Below are positions 35,943-45,309 of a DNA stretch of 64,000 nucleotides, in pieces. The notes under the pieces are model-generated. The model had not been told where the DNA came from and did no database searches. It was given only the letters and a program-made list of their open reading frames with translations. Numbering within the stretch: position 1 is the stretch's first letter; every line of letters starts with the position of its first letter. Source of the stretch: Methylorubrum sp. B1-46 (lineage in GTDB: Bacteria > Pseudomonadota > Alphaproteobacteria > Rhizobiales > Beijerinckiaceae); the NCBI RefSeq assembly GCF_021117295.1, contig NZ_CP088247.1, forward strand, positions 3,053,001-3,117,000. The letters run 5' to 3'. The translations under genes were made by a program, and so were the position numbers.

Positions 35943-36512
35943 TCAGGTGCCGCCGAACAAATCCGCGTCGCTGCTGTCGTAATCGACGAGGCCGACAAAG
36001 GGGAGCTGGCGGAATGCATGGGCCGCATCCATGCCGTAGCCGACCACGAACACATCCGGGCAAGTAAAGCCGACGAAATCGGCGTCGATCGTCACCGCAC
36101 GCTTGCCGGGTTTTTCCAAGAGAACGGCGGTGAGGACACGCTTGGCCCCGCGCGCCATCAGCAGATCCTTGGCGAAAACGACGGTGCGGCCGGATTCGAG
36201 AATGTCGTCGATCAGCAGCACGTCCCGCCCGCGCACCTCGCTCTGGACGTCGCGCAGGATCTCCACCTGCCCGGAGGAGACGGTGGAGGTGCGGTAGCTC
36301 GACAGATGCACGAATTCGACCTGCGGCGAGAGCCCGGCCCGATGCAGCGCGCGCAACAGGTCCGCGGCGAACATGAAGCTGCCCTTGAGCACGGCGACGA
36401 CGAGCAGATTCTCGGGCTTGGCCGCGACGATCTCGGCCGCCAACTCCTCGTTGCGCTTGGCGATCGCCGCCTCGTCGAACAGGACGCGGACGCGTTTCGA
36501 TGCGGTGCTCAT
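35943..36512 (-). CDS. hpt: Hypoxanthine phosphoribosyltransferase
   Basis: A 189-residue type I phosphoribosyltransferase starting MSTASKRVRVLFDEAAIAKR. Family motifs are VVAVLKGSFMFAADLLRAL, FVHLSSYRTSTVSSG, the PRPP loop DVLLIDDILESGRTV and FVVGYGMDAAHAFRQLPFVG. It salvages hypoxanthine and guanine to IMP and GMP in the cytoplasm. The frame is open upstream, but the ATG at 36512 matches the family's usual length. Confidence 0.93.
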   Translation of the reverse strand: MSTASKRVRVLFDEAAIAKRNEELAAEIVAAKPENLLVVAVLKGSFMFAADLLRALHRAGLSPQVEFVHLSSYRTSTVSSGQVEILRDVQSEVRGRDVLLIDDILESGRTVVFAKDLLMARGAKRVLTAVLLEKPGKRAVTIDADFVGFTCPDVFVVGYGMDAAHAFRQLPFVGLVDYDSSDADLFGGT

Positions 36513-36728
36513 GCGGCTCTTGCTGTTGTCGCTGGCTTCTCGACGGCACGGGCCGCCCTCGGCCGTCCCGCTCCCCACCATATCATGCGCGGCCGCCTCC
36601 GCCAGCGTTGCAGACCGACCGGGCGGAGACAGTCGTTGATATCGGCGAGCAAGAGGCGGCAGCATCCGAAGACGTCAGGTCGGCTTCTTTATACGAGTCC
36701 GTCTGCCGTCGCAGTCGGGGACTCAAAC

Positions 36729-36986
36729 ATGCAATCGGCGGAGAAGATCAGCATCACCATGACGCTCGAGCAGCTTCGGGCGGTGCGCGAGAGCGTCGCG
36801 GCCGGCGAGTCCGCCTCGACCAGCGAAGTCCTGCGCGACGCCGTACGGCCCTGGCAGCGGCAGCGCTGGGAGGACGCCGAGCGCCTCAACGTCCTCCGTG
36901 CCCTCATCCGCCGTTCGCTGGATGATCCGCGGCCAGTGCTCAGCTTCGAGAACGCCGAGGCTGAACAGGGATCCGATCGGGCGTAG
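36729..36986 (+). CDS. parD: ParD-like antitoxin (CopG/RHH type)
   Basis: An 85-residue protein starting MQSAEKISITMTLEQLRAV. The ribbon-helix-helix pattern is visible: a short beta strand (KISITMT), a helix (EQLRAVRESVAAGES) and the ParD hallmark ASTSEVLRDAVRPW, followed by an acidic/Arg helix that would wrap the toxin. It would bind DNA and autoregulate the pair. One base separates its stop from the TTG of the parE-like frame, which is broken, so this may now be an orphan antitoxin. Confidence 0.82.
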   Translation: MQSAEKISITMTLEQLRAVRESVAAGESASTSEVLRDAVRPWQRQRWEDAERLNVLRALIRRSLDDPRPVLSFENAEAEQGSDRA

Positions 36987-36987
36987 G

Positions 36988-37281
36988 TTGCGCGTCGCAT
37001 TCAGCCCCGACGCGGTGGCCGGCCTGACCGACATCTTCCGTACGGTGCTGCGTCTGAGCCAGAATCTGCCGATCGCGCAAGGATTCGTGCACCGGATCAG
37101 AGAGCGGCGCGTCCGGATCGGCGACGCGCCCCATGGCGGTCCTCCTCGCGACGATCTCGAGCCCGGCCGACGCACGGTGCCATTCGAGCCTTCGGCCGTC
37201 ATCGCCTAACGAGGCGAGCCCGACCGGATGCGGAGCGTCAACGTCTTCTACGGCGGCCGAGATTTCGAAGCGCTCGATCGG
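36988..37281 (+). pseudogene. parE: parE-like toxin gene with in-frame premature stop
   Basis: From a TTG one base after parD, the frame reads LRVAFSPDAVAGLTDIFRTV, then GGPPRDDLEPGRRTVPFEPS and AVIA, as in RelE/ParE toxins (usually about 95-100 residues). A TAA at 37207-37209 interrupts it. The same frame then continues RGEPDRMRSVNVFYGGRDFE, and the VFYGGRDFEAL block is the normal ParE C-terminus. The reading frame is therefore unbroken apart from one nonsense codon. The 73-residue product lacks the last strand needed for activity. A sequencing error is possible. Confidence 0.75.
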
Positions 37282-37325
37282 GGCGTTCGCCGGACGGCGA
37301 CGATGAGGGTCGCAACCCGCGCCGA

Positions 37326-38075
37326 TCAATTTTCGCCCGGTCCCGTGCCCTCGCCAATGGGCTTGTCCGCGAACCGCACCTCGATCTGACGTCCCTTCTC
37401 GGGCGGGGCGGAGAGGCTCGCCTTGAACCGCGCCCGCTCGCCGGGCTCCAGCGCGGAGCGCGGCCCCGTCACACTCCAGTGGTAGAGCGGATGTCCCGCG
37501 GCGTCGCGCACCTCGACCTCGATCAGCGGAACGGCGACGCGCTCCCGGCCGACGGAGACGAGGTCGCCCTCCACGATGAGCCGCGCGGGGTTGGCTCCCT
37601 CGGCCGGCACCTGGAAGGCGGCAACGTCGGTGAGATCGATGCCGCGCAGATTCACCGGCAGGCCGACGCGGGCGAACAGCCCGGCGGTCTGCGGCATCGC
37701 CCGCACGACGGTGGCACGGCCGAGGAGTGTCAGCGGCAGGGCGGCGGCCAGGACGAAGCAGGCGGCCAGCGCCGGTGAGAGCCGGCGAGCCTTGGCTTTC
37801 GGCTTGCCGCGCCGCCCCCCCTTCGCCGCCGCCGGACGCGGACGCCGCACGGGTTCCTCGAAGGGTGCCTCGGCGGCTGGCGCGGAGTCCGGCGGCGGAG
37901 GCGGAGCGGGCTCGTCCTCGGCCGCCATCTCGTCGAACATGGCGGCGACGACCTCGTCGGCCGAGATGAACCAGGTCTCACGGCAGGCCGCGCAGCGCAC
38001 CGAACGCCCGCTGGTTCCGACGCGCTCGGCATCGATGCGATACTCGCTGGCGCAGGCCGGGCAGACGATCAACAT
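37326..38075 (-). CDS. Zinc-ribbon (MJ0042-type) membrane protein, DUF3426-like
   Basis: A 249-residue protein starting MLIVCPACASEYRID. The N-terminal zinc ribbon has two CxxC pairs (CPAC and CAAC, about residues 5-33). A Pro/Ala/acidic linker, a Lys/Arg-rich stretch and one membrane helix (SPALAACFVLAAALPLTLLG, about 100-120) follow, then an external beta-rich domain (about 145-245, LIEVEVRDAAGHPLYHW). Proteins of this layout are common in alphaproteobacteria next to ftsEX, but their role is unknown. It is divergent from ftsE. Confidence 0.82.
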   Translation of the reverse strand: MLIVCPACASEYRIDAERVGTSGRSVRCAACRETWFISADEVVAAMFDEMAAEDEPAPPPPPDSAPAAEAPFEEPVRRPRPAAAKGGRRGKPKAKARRLSPALAACFVLAAALPLTLLGRATVVRAMPQTAGLFARVGLPVNLRGIDLTDVAAFQVPAEGANPARLIVEGDLVSVGRERVAVPLIEVEVRDAAGHPLYHWSVTGPRSALEPGERARFKASLSAPPEKGRQIEVRFADKPIGEGTGPGEN

Positions 38076-38240
38076 GACGATGGGCCGCGTCGGTGTCAGG
38101 TCCCGGCAGCGGGTTGCCGCGCTCTCGAAAAGGACACAAACGTTGTCCCCGAGTGTGGTTAACCGGTCGTGAAGTTGAGTACGGCACAGGAGTCCTGTGT
38201 CGGGCACAGAGCGTGGAGTGAGCGGGCGTTGTCGGCTGGA

Positions 38241-38942
38241 GTGAAAACGGGCAGCCTCCTGTCCGGCGCGGAGGAGCCCGTCGTCCGGTTCGAGAGCGTC
38301 GGCATGCGCTACGGTCTCGGCCCGGAGGTGCTGTCGGATGTCAGCTTCGAGATCGCACCGCACTCGTTCCAATTCCTCACCGGACCCTCGGGGGCCGGCA
38401 AGACGACGCTGCTGCGCCTGATCCTGCTCTCGGTGCGCCCCACCCGCGGCCTCGTCTCGATCTTCGGCAGGGAAGTGAGCGGCATCTCGAACGATGCGCT
38501 CACAGGCCTGCGCCGCCGCATGGGCGTGGTGTTCCAGGATTTCCGCCTGCTCGATCACCTCACGACCTACGAGAACGTGGCGCTGCCCCTGCGCGTGCAG
38601 GAGCGGTCGGAGGCGAGCTACCGGGCGGAGGTCGTCGAACTGCTGCGCTGGGTCGGCCTGGGCGAGCGCATGCACGTCCTGCCGCCGCTGCTATCGGGCG
38701 GCGAGAAGCAGCGCGCGGCGATCGCGCGGGCGCTGATCGCGCGGCCGGAACTGCTGCTCGCCGACGAGCCCACGGGCAATGTCGATCCGAGCCTCGCCCG
38801 GCGCCTGCTGCGGCTGTTCATGGAGTTGAACCGACTCGGCACCTCGGTGGTGATCGCCACCCACGATTACGGACTGATGGATCTCGTCGAGGCGCGCCGC
38901 ATGGTGCTGGCCGAGGGCCGCCTGCGGGTGGAGGGGCCATGA
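38241..38942 (+). CDS. ftsE: Cell division ATPase FtsE
   Basis: An ABC ATPase of about 233 residues: Walker A GPSGAGKTTLLR, FQDFRLLDHLTTYENVALPL, signature LSGGEKQRAAIAR, Walker B LLLADEPTGNVDP and switch His in VIATHDYGL. FtsE works with FtsX in the divisome to activate periplasmic peptidoglycan hydrolases. I chose the GTG at 38241 because it gives the usual FtsE length; an in-frame GTG at 38169 adds 24 residues without family similarity. The stop overlaps the ftsX ATG. Confidence 0.92.
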   Translation: MKTGSLLSGAEEPVVRFESVGMRYGLGPEVLSDVSFEIAPHSFQFLTGPSGAGKTTLLRLILLSVRPTRGLVSIFGREVSGISNDALTGLRRRMGVVFQDFRLLDHLTTYENVALPLRVQERSEASYRAEVVELLRWVGLGERMHVLPPLLSGGEKQRAAIARALIARPELLLADEPTGNVDPSLARRLLRLFMELNRLGTSVVIATHDYGLMDLVEARRMVLAEGRLRVEGP

Positions 38943-39916
38943 GCGACGTGCGCACCCCCTCGCGAAGTGATGCCGGCCCGGCTCGGGCGGCGTCTGCCCC
39001 GGAGCCGGTGCTTCCGGCCAACCTTCGCCGCAACGCCCCGCTGGTGCCCACCGATTCCGCGGCGAGCCGGGCGCTGGCGGCCGTCATCGCCATTCTCACC
39101 TTCCTCGCCGCGCTCTGCGCCGGTGCGGCGGAGATCGCCGTCTCCAGCGCCGGCCAGTGGCAGGGCAGCGTCGCGCAGGAAGTGACGGTGCAGGTCCGCC
39201 CGAGCGCCGGGCGCGACATCGAGGCTGATGTGCGGCAGGCGGAGAGCCTCGCGCGGGCCGCACCCGGCATCGCCGGCGCGCGCATCTTCACCAAGGCGGA
39301 ATCGGAGCGATTGCTCGAACCCTGGCTCGGCAGCGGCCTCGACCTGTCGGACCTGCCGGTTCCGCGCCTGATCGCGCTGACGCTCGCGAACGACCGCGCG
39401 GCCGACCTGTCCGCCCTGCGCACCGCCCTCACCACTGCGCTGCCGGGTGTCGCGAGCCTCGACGACCATGCCCTATGGCTCCAGCGTCTCTCGACCATGG
39501 CCAACACCTTCGCCGGCATCGGCATCGGCATCGTCCTCCTGGTGCTGTTCGCCACCGGTCTCGCCGTGGTCTTCGCGACCCGCGGCGCCATGGCGGGCAA
39601 CCGAGAGGTGGTGGAGGTGCTGCATTTCGTGGGCGCCGACGACGACTACATCGCCAAGGCGTTTCAAAGCCGCTTCTTCCGCCTCGGGCTGAGGGGAGGG
39701 GCGCTGGGGGCCGGCGCCGCGCTGCTGACCTGTGCTTTGGCCGGCCTCGTCGCCCGGATGTGGCGCTCAGGGCCGGCAGGCGAGGAGATCGCGGCGCTGT
39801 TCGGGACGTTCCAGATCGGCTGGCAGGGCTATGCGGTCATCGTGCTCATCGGCGTGATCGCCTCGCTCGTCACGGCGGCGGTGTCGCGGTTCACGGTGCG
39901 CCGCTTCCTCCGGTAG
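38939..39916 (+). CDS. ftsX: Cell division protein FtsX
   Basis: A 325-residue membrane protein. A cytoplasmic N-tail (about 1-40) precedes helix 1 (about 44-64), the large periplasmic loop (about 70-190, RIFTKAESERLLEPWLG then GSGLDLSDLPVPRLIAL) and three further helices (about 195-220, 245-275, 295-315). VVEVLHFVGADDDYIAKAFQ is the conserved FtsX cytoplasmic segment. It partners FtsE; the two genes overlap by four bases. Confidence 0.92.
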   Translation: MSDVRTPSRSDAGPARAASAPEPVLPANLRRNAPLVPTDSAASRALAAVIAILTFLAALCAGAAEIAVSSAGQWQGSVAQEVTVQVRPSAGRDIEADVRQAESLARAAPGIAGARIFTKAESERLLEPWLGSGLDLSDLPVPRLIALTLANDRAADLSALRTALTTALPGVASLDDHALWLQRLSTMANTFAGIGIGIVLLVLFATGLAVVFATRGAMAGNREVVEVLHFVGADDDYIAKAFQSRFFRLGLRGGALGAGAALLTCALAGLVARMWRSGPAGEEIAALFGTFQIGWQGYAVIVLIGVIASLVTAAVSRFTVRRFLR

Positions 39917-40155
39917 GATTCGGAGCGGGATCGACCTGTTAACCTTTCGACAACCATTCGGAACCGAGAGTCCTTTCACCGCCATCGTCATGAGTCCCTG
40001 TTTCGTCCGAGATGTTTCCGAGAGCGCCACGCCGACAGGCGAGCGGCCCCGGCCGGCTCCCGATCCGCTCCGCCTCCGATTCCGCTTGCGAGGCGTTCGG
40101 ATGGCCCTGGGCGACGCTGTCGGACCAGGAAGTGCCACAGACCCCCGCTGTCCGG

Positions 40156-40860
40156 ATGACTAGGGAGCGCGCGTCTTTCCGGCGCGGCATCCGCCTCCTT
40201 CGGATCGCCGCCGGCCTCGCGGTCCTCGGCATGCTGGCGCTGGTCGGCGGCTTTCTTGCTTTCGTCACGGTGGTCGAGCAGGCTGAACGGCCGAGCCTGG
40301 ACGGCGTCGACGGCATCGTCGCCATGACCGGGGGTTCGCAGCGCGTCGGCGACGCCATCGACCTGCTCGCGGCCGGCCATGGACGGCGGTTGCTGATCTC
40401 CGGCGTCAATGAGCGCACGACCCGCGACGAGATCGTCCGGCTCAACCCGTCCCAGGAGCAGTGGATCACCTGCTGCGTCGATCTCGATTACCGGGCCCGC
40501 AACACCATCGGCAACGCCATCGAGACGAGGCGCTGGATGCGGCGCCACCGGTTCGAGACCGTCGCGGTCGTGACGTCGAGCTACCACATGCCCCGCACGC
40601 TCGTGGAATTGCGGCATGCCCTGCGCGACGGCGAGACGCTGATCCCCTATCCCGTCGTTGCCGACGGGCTCGATCTCGGGCGGTGGTGGGCGGATCCGTC
40701 GGTCACGCGCCTGCTCGGGGCCGAGTATCTCAAGTTTCTTGTCGCCTGGGCCCGCACCCAGGTGGAGTCGGACCCGGAGCAGTCGCGCTTCGCGGTGCTG
40801 ATTGGCCGCCGCCCGCCGGTCAAGGTCGTCGCGGAGCGGCTCCTGCGCGAGACGAACTGA
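40156..40860 (+). CDS. YdcF/DUF218 family membrane-anchored protein
   Basis: A protein of about 234 residues: one N-terminal membrane helix (about 18-42) and a DUF218 domain with GIVAMTGGSQRVGDAIDLLA, RARNTIGNAIETRRWM and VAVVTSSYHMPRTLVELRHAL. DUF218 proteins include SanA/ElyC-type envelope proteins linked to cell-wall and polysaccharide integrity. Location beside ftsEX fits an envelope role. The start is uncertain: an ATG at 40012 extends the frame by 48 residues but neither start has a good ribosome site. Confidence 0.82.
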   Translation: MTRERASFRRGIRLLRIAAGLAVLGMLALVGGFLAFVTVVEQAERPSLDGVDGIVAMTGGSQRVGDAIDLLAAGHGRRLLISGVNERTTRDEIVRLNPSQEQWITCCVDLDYRARNTIGNAIETRRWMRRHRFETVAVVTSSYHMPRTLVELRHALRDGETLIPYPVVADGLDLGRWWADPSVTRLLGAEYLKFLVAWARTQVESDPEQSRFAVLIGRRPPVKVVAERLLRETN

Positions 40861-40896
40861 TCGCGAGGCATTCGTCGGGCCCGCTCGATGCATCGG

Positions 40897-41274
40897 TCAC
40901 ACGGCCCGTAGAAGCGAGAGCATCCCCTCCAACACGGTCCTGACGCAGACCGGCTTCTCGAGCCGCCGCACGCCGGCATAACGCGCGGGCAACGCGGCTT
41001 CATCGTACCCGGTGACGATCAGCAGGGGCACGGCCTGGGCGATCAGTCGGTCGGCGACGGCGTAGGAGCGCTCCCCACGGAGATCGATGTTGAGGATCGC
41101 GCCATCCACGATCGCCGCCGATTCGACGAGCATCAGGGCGGCCCCGACGGTCGCGAACGGGCCGAGGACGATCGCCCCGGCGCTCCGCAAACCACTACGA
41201 AGCTCGTCGGCCCAGAAGTAATCGTCCTCGGCGATCAGGACGCTGCGGCCAAGGAGATCCCTGTCCGACACCAT
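40897..41274 (-). CDS. Orphan single-domain response regulator
   Basis: A 125-residue receiver starting MVSDRDLLGRSVLIAEDDYF. The acidic pocket (AEDD), the acceptor Asp in GAILNIDLRGERSY (about residue 60), Thr in LLIVTGYDEAAL and Lys in RRLEKPVCV are all present. There is no output domain. The NIDLRGE-type acceptor motif is common among small receivers of Methylobacterium and rhizobia whose partners are unknown. It converges on the YdcF-like gene; no kinase is adjacent. Confidence 0.85.
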   Translation of the reverse strand: MVSDRDLLGRSVLIAEDDYFWADELRSGLRSAGAIVLGPFATVGAALMLVESAAIVDGAILNIDLRGERSYAVADRLIAQAVPLLIVTGYDEAALPARYAGVRRLEKPVCVRTVLEGMLSLLRAV

Positions 41275-41629
41275 GGCACTCCCTGGGATCCGATGCCGCT
41301 CGGTGCGGGCATTCCTGCATGGGCGCGATTTTTCGGCAGGGCCAATCAATTGCCGGCGAGAGGGGTAGCTGGCTATCTCGTGCACACCATCGGTCCGCGC
41401 AGTCGGCGCGCAGAGTTCGCATGTGTGCGGGTCGGGGCAGGTCCCCTTCGAGTGCCGCACGAGACCCCTGACGCCGACTCTTCCTGCTCTGGCGAAAGCG
41501 GTTCGGCGAGAGGCTTGTGAGGGACGCTCAAGCATCGAGGATCTGGCCAAGGATCTGGCCAAGACGGGGCGGTTCATGCACAGGAGGCCGGTCGTCTCCT
41601 GTCCGCCTCGCCTTTGTCCCAACTGTCGC
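41275..41629. other. Intergenic region between receiver gene and proB
   Basis: About 355 bases between divergent genes. The proB frame stays open back to about 41423 but that part has no family similarity. No repeat, terminator or RNA gene is evident; it presumably holds both promoters. Confidence 0.4.
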
Positions 41630-42763
41630 ATGACTCTGGTCCGCCCGCCCGCACTCGAAGATTTCCGCCGCGTCGTCGTGAAGGTGGGCTCGGCTCTCCT
41701 CGTGGATCGTGCGCGCGGGCGCCTGCGCCACGCGTGGCTCGCCGCACTCGCCGAAGACATTGCCGATCTGCACGGTCGTGGCGTCGATGTGGTGGTCGTC
41801 TCCTCCGGTGCGATCGCCCTCGGGCGCACGGTCCTGGGGCTTCCGCCCGGAGCGCTGCGCCTGGAGGAGAGCCAGGCCTCGGCGGCGGTCGGGCAGATCG
41901 CGCTCGCCCGCTACTGGACCGAGGCGCTCGGCCACCACGACATCGTGGCGGGACAAGTGCTGGTGACGCCGAAGGACACCGAGGAGCGCCGCCGCTACCT
42001 CAACGCCCGCGCGACCGTGCAGAAACTGCTGGAAGTGCGGGCGGTGCCGGTCGTCAACGAGAACGACACGGTGGCCACCGCCGAGATCCGCTACGGCGAC
42101 AACGACCGGCTGGCGGCGCGCGTCGCCACCATGATCGGCGCCGACGTGCTGGTGCTGTTCTCCGACATCGACGGCCTCTACACCGCACCGCCCCACAGCG
42201 ATCCGCAGGCGCGCCACCTTCCGGTGGTCGAGCGGGTGACGCCGGAGATCGAGGCGATGGCCGGTGGCCCCGCCTCCGAACTATCCCGCGGCGGCATGCG
42301 CACCAAGGTCGAGGCCGCGAAGATCGCCGCGAGCGGTGGCACCCACATGGTCATCGCCGACGGCCGCGGAAAGAACCCGCTGCGCGTCGTCCGCGAAGGC
42401 GGGCGCTGCACATGGTTCCTGTCGGGCTCGACCCCTACCGCCGCGCGCAAGACCTGGATCGCCGGTTCACTGGAAGCCTCCGGGACCCTGGTCATCGATG
42501 CCGGCGCCGCCCGCGCGCTCGCGGGCGGGGCGAGCCTTCTCCCGGTGGGCGTCACCGCCATCGAGGGCAGCTTCGCTAAGGGTGACACCGTGCTGATCCG
42601 AGGGCCGGAGGGACGGATCCTGGGGCGAGGCCTCGTCGCCTACGACAGCGCGGATGCAGCCGCGATCATCGGTCGCTCCAGCCGCGAGATCGCCGCCGCG
42701 TCGGTTCAGGCCGGACGCACGGAGATGATCCACCGCGACGATCTCGCGATGATCGGAACCTGA
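41630..42763 (+). CDS. proB: Glutamate 5-kinase
   Basis: A 377-residue ProB from the ATG at 41630. The amino-acid-kinase domain (about 12-265) shows [64 protein letters not shown] and the [18 protein letters not shown] loop; a C-terminal PUA domain (about 285-375) follows. It phosphorylates glutamate in the first step of proline synthesis. proA lies 140 bases downstream. Confidence 0.95.
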   Translation: MTLVRPPALEDFRRVVVKVGSALLVDRARGRLRHAWLAALAEDIADLHGRGVDVVVVSSGAIALGRTVLGLPPGALRLEESQASAAVGQIALARYWTEALGHHDIVAGQVLVTPKDTEERRRYLNARATVQKLLEVRAVPVVNENDTVATAEIRYGDNDRLAARVATMIGADVLVLFSDIDGLYTAPPHSDPQARHLPVVERVTPEIEAMAGGPASELSRGGMRTKVEAAKIAASGGTHMVIADGRGKNPLRVVREGGRCTWFLSGSTPTAARKTWIAGSLEASGTLVIDAGAARALAGGASLLPVGVTAIEGSFAKGDTVLIRGPEGRILGRGLVAYDSADAAAIIGRSSREIAAASVQAGRTEMIHRDDLAMIGT

Positions 42764-42902
42764 CGCGGCCTGTTCCCATCGATCAAGTTAACATCGACGC
42801 TTGTTCAACCCCAAGGCGATGTGCAAATGGGCGCGGGAGGGTGCATATGCACTCAAATGCCCCATCGCGCCGCCGGATCGGCGGCAGACAGGAAGCAGGA
42901 AC

Positions 42903-44201
42903 GTGCCTGTCCTGAATCTCAAGTCCGGTTTCGCGGATTCCGACGACCTCGATACGCTGATGGCCGGCATCGGCAAGCGCGCGCGCGCCGCCGGCCGGGC
43001 GATGGCGCTCGCCCCGGCACAGACCAAGGATTTGGCGCTGCGGGCCATCGCCGAACAGATCCGGGCGAGCGCCCCGACGATCCTGCGCGAGAATGCGCGG
43101 GATGTCTCCGCCGCGCAGGCCGCCGGACAGACGAAGGCGATCATCGACCGGCTGACCCTGGACGAGGGCCGGGTCGCGGCCATCGCCGAGGCGGTGGAGA
43201 AGGTCGCGGGTCTGCCCGATCCGGTCGGGCGCCAGCTCGCCGCCTTCGAGCGGCCGAACGGCCTGCTGATCGAGCGCATCTCGGTGCCGCTCGGCGTCGT
43301 CGGCGTCATCTTCGAGAGCCGACCCAACGTGACGGCCGATGCCGGCGCACTCTGCCTCAAGGCCGGCAATGCCGCGATCCTGCGCGCGGGCTCGGATTCC
43401 CACCGCACCGCGACCGCCATCGCCGCGGCGATGAGCGAGGGCCTCGCCCGCGCGGGTCTGCCGGCGGACGCGATCCAGCTCGTGCCGACCCGCGATCGCG
43501 CCGCGGTCGGCCTGATGCTCACCGGTCTCGGCGGCTGCGTCGACGTAATCGTGCCCCGGGGCGGGCGCAGCCTCGTGGAGCGGGTCCAGGCCGAGGCCAA
43601 GGTGCCGGTCTTCGCCCATCTCGACGGCATCTGCCACGTCTACGTGGCCGAGGGCGCCGATCTCGGCATGGCCCGCACCATCCTGCTCAACAGCAAGATG
43701 CGCCGCACCGGTATCTGTGGCGCCGCCGAGACGCTGCTGGTCGATGCGGGGGTGGCCAAGACCCATCTCAAGCCGCTGGTCGAGGCTTTGCTCGAAGCCG
43801 GCTGCGCCGTGCGCGGCGACGCGGAGACGCAACAGGTCGATCCGCGAGTGACCCCCGCCGACGAGGCGGATTGGCGGACCGAGTATCTCGACGCGATCAT
43901 CTCGGCTAAGGTGGTCGATGGGCTCGACGCCGCGATTGCCCATATCGAGGCCAACGGCTCGCACCACACCGACGCGATCATCACCGACGACACCGAGGCC
44001 GCCGCGCGCTTCCTCAACGAGGTCGATTCGGCGATCGTGACCCACAACGCCTCAACGCAGTTCGCCGATGGCGGCGAGTTCGGCTTCGGCGCCGAGATCG
44101 GCATCGCCACGGGCCGGATGCACGCCCGCGGACCGGTCGGCGTCGAGCAGCTCACCACCTTCAAGTACCGAGTCCACGGCAGCGGCCAGACACGGCCGTG
44201 A
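42903..44201 (+). CDS. proA: Glutamate-5-semialdehyde dehydrogenase (gamma-glutamyl phosphate reductase)
   Basis: A 432-residue ProA from a GTG with AGGA just upstream. Motifs: [72 protein letters not shown] and the catalytic Cys in [15 protein letters not shown]; ends [20 protein letters not shown]. It reduces gamma-glutamyl phosphate with NADPH for proline synthesis. The nadD frame runs directly on from its 3' end. Confidence 0.95.
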   Translation: MPVLNLKSGFADSDDLDTLMAGIGKRARAAGRAMALAPAQTKDLALRAIAEQIRASAPTILRENARDVSAAQAAGQTKAIIDRLTLDEGRVAAIAEAVEKVAGLPDPVGRQLAAFERPNGLLIERISVPLGVVGVIFESRPNVTADAGALCLKAGNAAILRAGSDSHRTATAIAAAMSEGLARAGLPADAIQLVPTRDRAAVGLMLTGLGGCVDVIVPRGGRSLVERVQAEAKVPVFAHLDGICHVYVAEGADLGMARTILLNSKMRRTGICGAAETLLVDAGVAKTHLKPLVEALLEAGCAVRGDAETQQVDPRVTPADEADWRTEYLDAIISAKVVDGLDAAIAHIEANGSHHTDAIITDDTEAAARFLNEVDSAIVTHNASTQFADGGEFGFGAEIGIATGRMHARGPVGVEQLTTFKYRVHGSGQTRP

Positions 44202-44817
44202 CGGGCTGACGGCGGCTCCCCTGCGCGAACTCGCACTTCCGCCGGCCGCGCCCGGCCTGCGGATCGGCCTCTACGGCGGCTCGTTCAACCCGGCGCATGC
44301 AGGGCACCTGCATGTCAGCCGCACCGCCCTGCGGCGGCTGCGGCTCGACCGGGTCTGGTGGCTCGTCACGCCCGGAAATCCGCTGAAGGATCACGGCCTG
44401 CTCGCGCCGCTGGAGGAGCGCGTGGCGCAGGCACGGGCGCTCGCCGCCGTTCCGCGCATCGCCGTCACCGGCTTCGAGGCGGGGATCGGCAGCCGCTACA
44501 CCGCCGACACCCTGCGCTGGCTCGTCCGACGCCGGCCAGCCGTCCATTTCGTGTGGATCATGGGGGCGGATTCGCTCGGCTCGCTCCATCGCTGGCGCCG
44601 CTTCGAGGAGATCCTGGCGCTGATGCCTGTCGCGGTGATCGACCGGCCGGGTCACACCCTGAAGGCTCCGGCGGCGCGGGCGGCACGGGCCTTCGCGGCG
44701 GCGCGAATTCCGGAGAGCGAAGCGGTGACGCTCGCCGGACGCCGGCCGCCGGCTTGGACCTTCCTGCACGGTCCGCGCTCCGAACTGTCCTCGACTGCGT
44801 TGCGGACGGGTGCGTAG
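44068..44817 (+). CDS. nadD: Nicotinate-nucleotide adenylyltransferase NadD, start uncertain
   Basis: The enzyme adenylylates nicotinate mononucleotide in NAD synthesis. The conserved part begins [20 protein letters not shown] (HxGH nucleotidyltransferase site), then [23 protein letters not shown] and the C-terminal ELSSTALR. The start is a puzzle: between the proA stop and this motif the frame has no ATG, GTG or TTG. The only canonical start is the ATG at 44068, which overlaps proA by 134 bases and adds a Ser/Ala-rich stretch unlike NadD. A CTG at 44206 may be the true start (about 203 residues). Function is secure, the N-terminus is not. Confidence 0.85.
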   Translation: MAASSASAPRSASPRAGCTPADRSASSSSPPSSTESTAAARHGRDGLTAAPLRELALPPAAPGLRIGLYGGSFNPAHAGHLHVSRTALRRLRLDRVWWLVTPGNPLKDHGLLAPLEERVAQARALAAVPRIAVTGFEAGIGSRYTADTLRWLVRRRPAVHFVWIMGADSLGSLHRWRRFEEILALMPVAVIDRPGHTLKAPAARAARAFAAARIPESEAVTLAGRRPPAWTFLHGPRSELSSTALRTGA

Positions 44818-44889
44818 GGCGTTACGCCCGCTTGAAAAGCCGGCCGAAAGCCGCCAATTTCAGCGCGTGGCGGCGTCGCCACAAACCGA

Positions 44890-45306
44890 TTGCCGGGAAA
44901 CGAAACCCTGTCCGCACACCTTCAGCCGGGAGCCGCCGGCTCCGACACCGAGTCCGCCTCCTCCGACGCCCTGAAGGCCCTGGCCCTCGGATGCCTCGAC
45001 GAGATGAAGGCCGAGGAAACCGTCGAGATCGACCTCGCGGGCAAGACGTCGCTCGCCGACACGATGATCATCGCATCCGGCCGCTCCCAGCGCCATGTCG
45101 GCTCGATCGCCGACAAGATCATCCAGGAGATGAAGGCGAAGGGGTTCGGCAATGCCCGTGTCGAAGGCATGCCGGCCTGCGACTGGGTGCTGATCGATGC
45201 GGGGGACATCCTCGTCCACATCTTCCGGCCCGAGGTGCGCGGCTTCTACAACCTCGAGAAGATCTGGGGCGCCGACCGTCCGTCGGGCGCCCTTCTCGCA
45301 GGCTGA
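44890..45306 (+). CDS. rsfS: Ribosome silencing factor RsfS
   Basis: A 138-residue protein of the RsfS/DUF143 family from a TTG start. The core reads EIDLAGKTSLADTMIIASGR, RHVGSIADKIIQEMKAKG, CDWVLIDAGDILVHIFRPEV and RGFYNLEKIWGAD. RsfS binds L14 of the large ribosomal subunit and blocks subunit joining in starvation. nadD-rsfS order is widely conserved; in many relatives rlmH follows, but here the next gene is on the other strand. Confidence 0.92.
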   Translation: MPGNETLSAHLQPGAAGSDTESASSDALKALALGCLDEMKAEETVEIDLAGKTSLADTMIIASGRSQRHVGSIADKIIQEMKAKGFGNARVEGMPACDWVLIDAGDILVHIFRPEVRGFYNLEKIWGADRPSGALLAG

Positions 45307-45309
45307 AGC

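Noticed and set aside
36898..37209. A 103-codon frame starting inside parD taken as a separate protein
   Set aside because: Its first 30 codons are a shadow of parD; the meaningful part is the parE-like sequence from the TTG at 36988.
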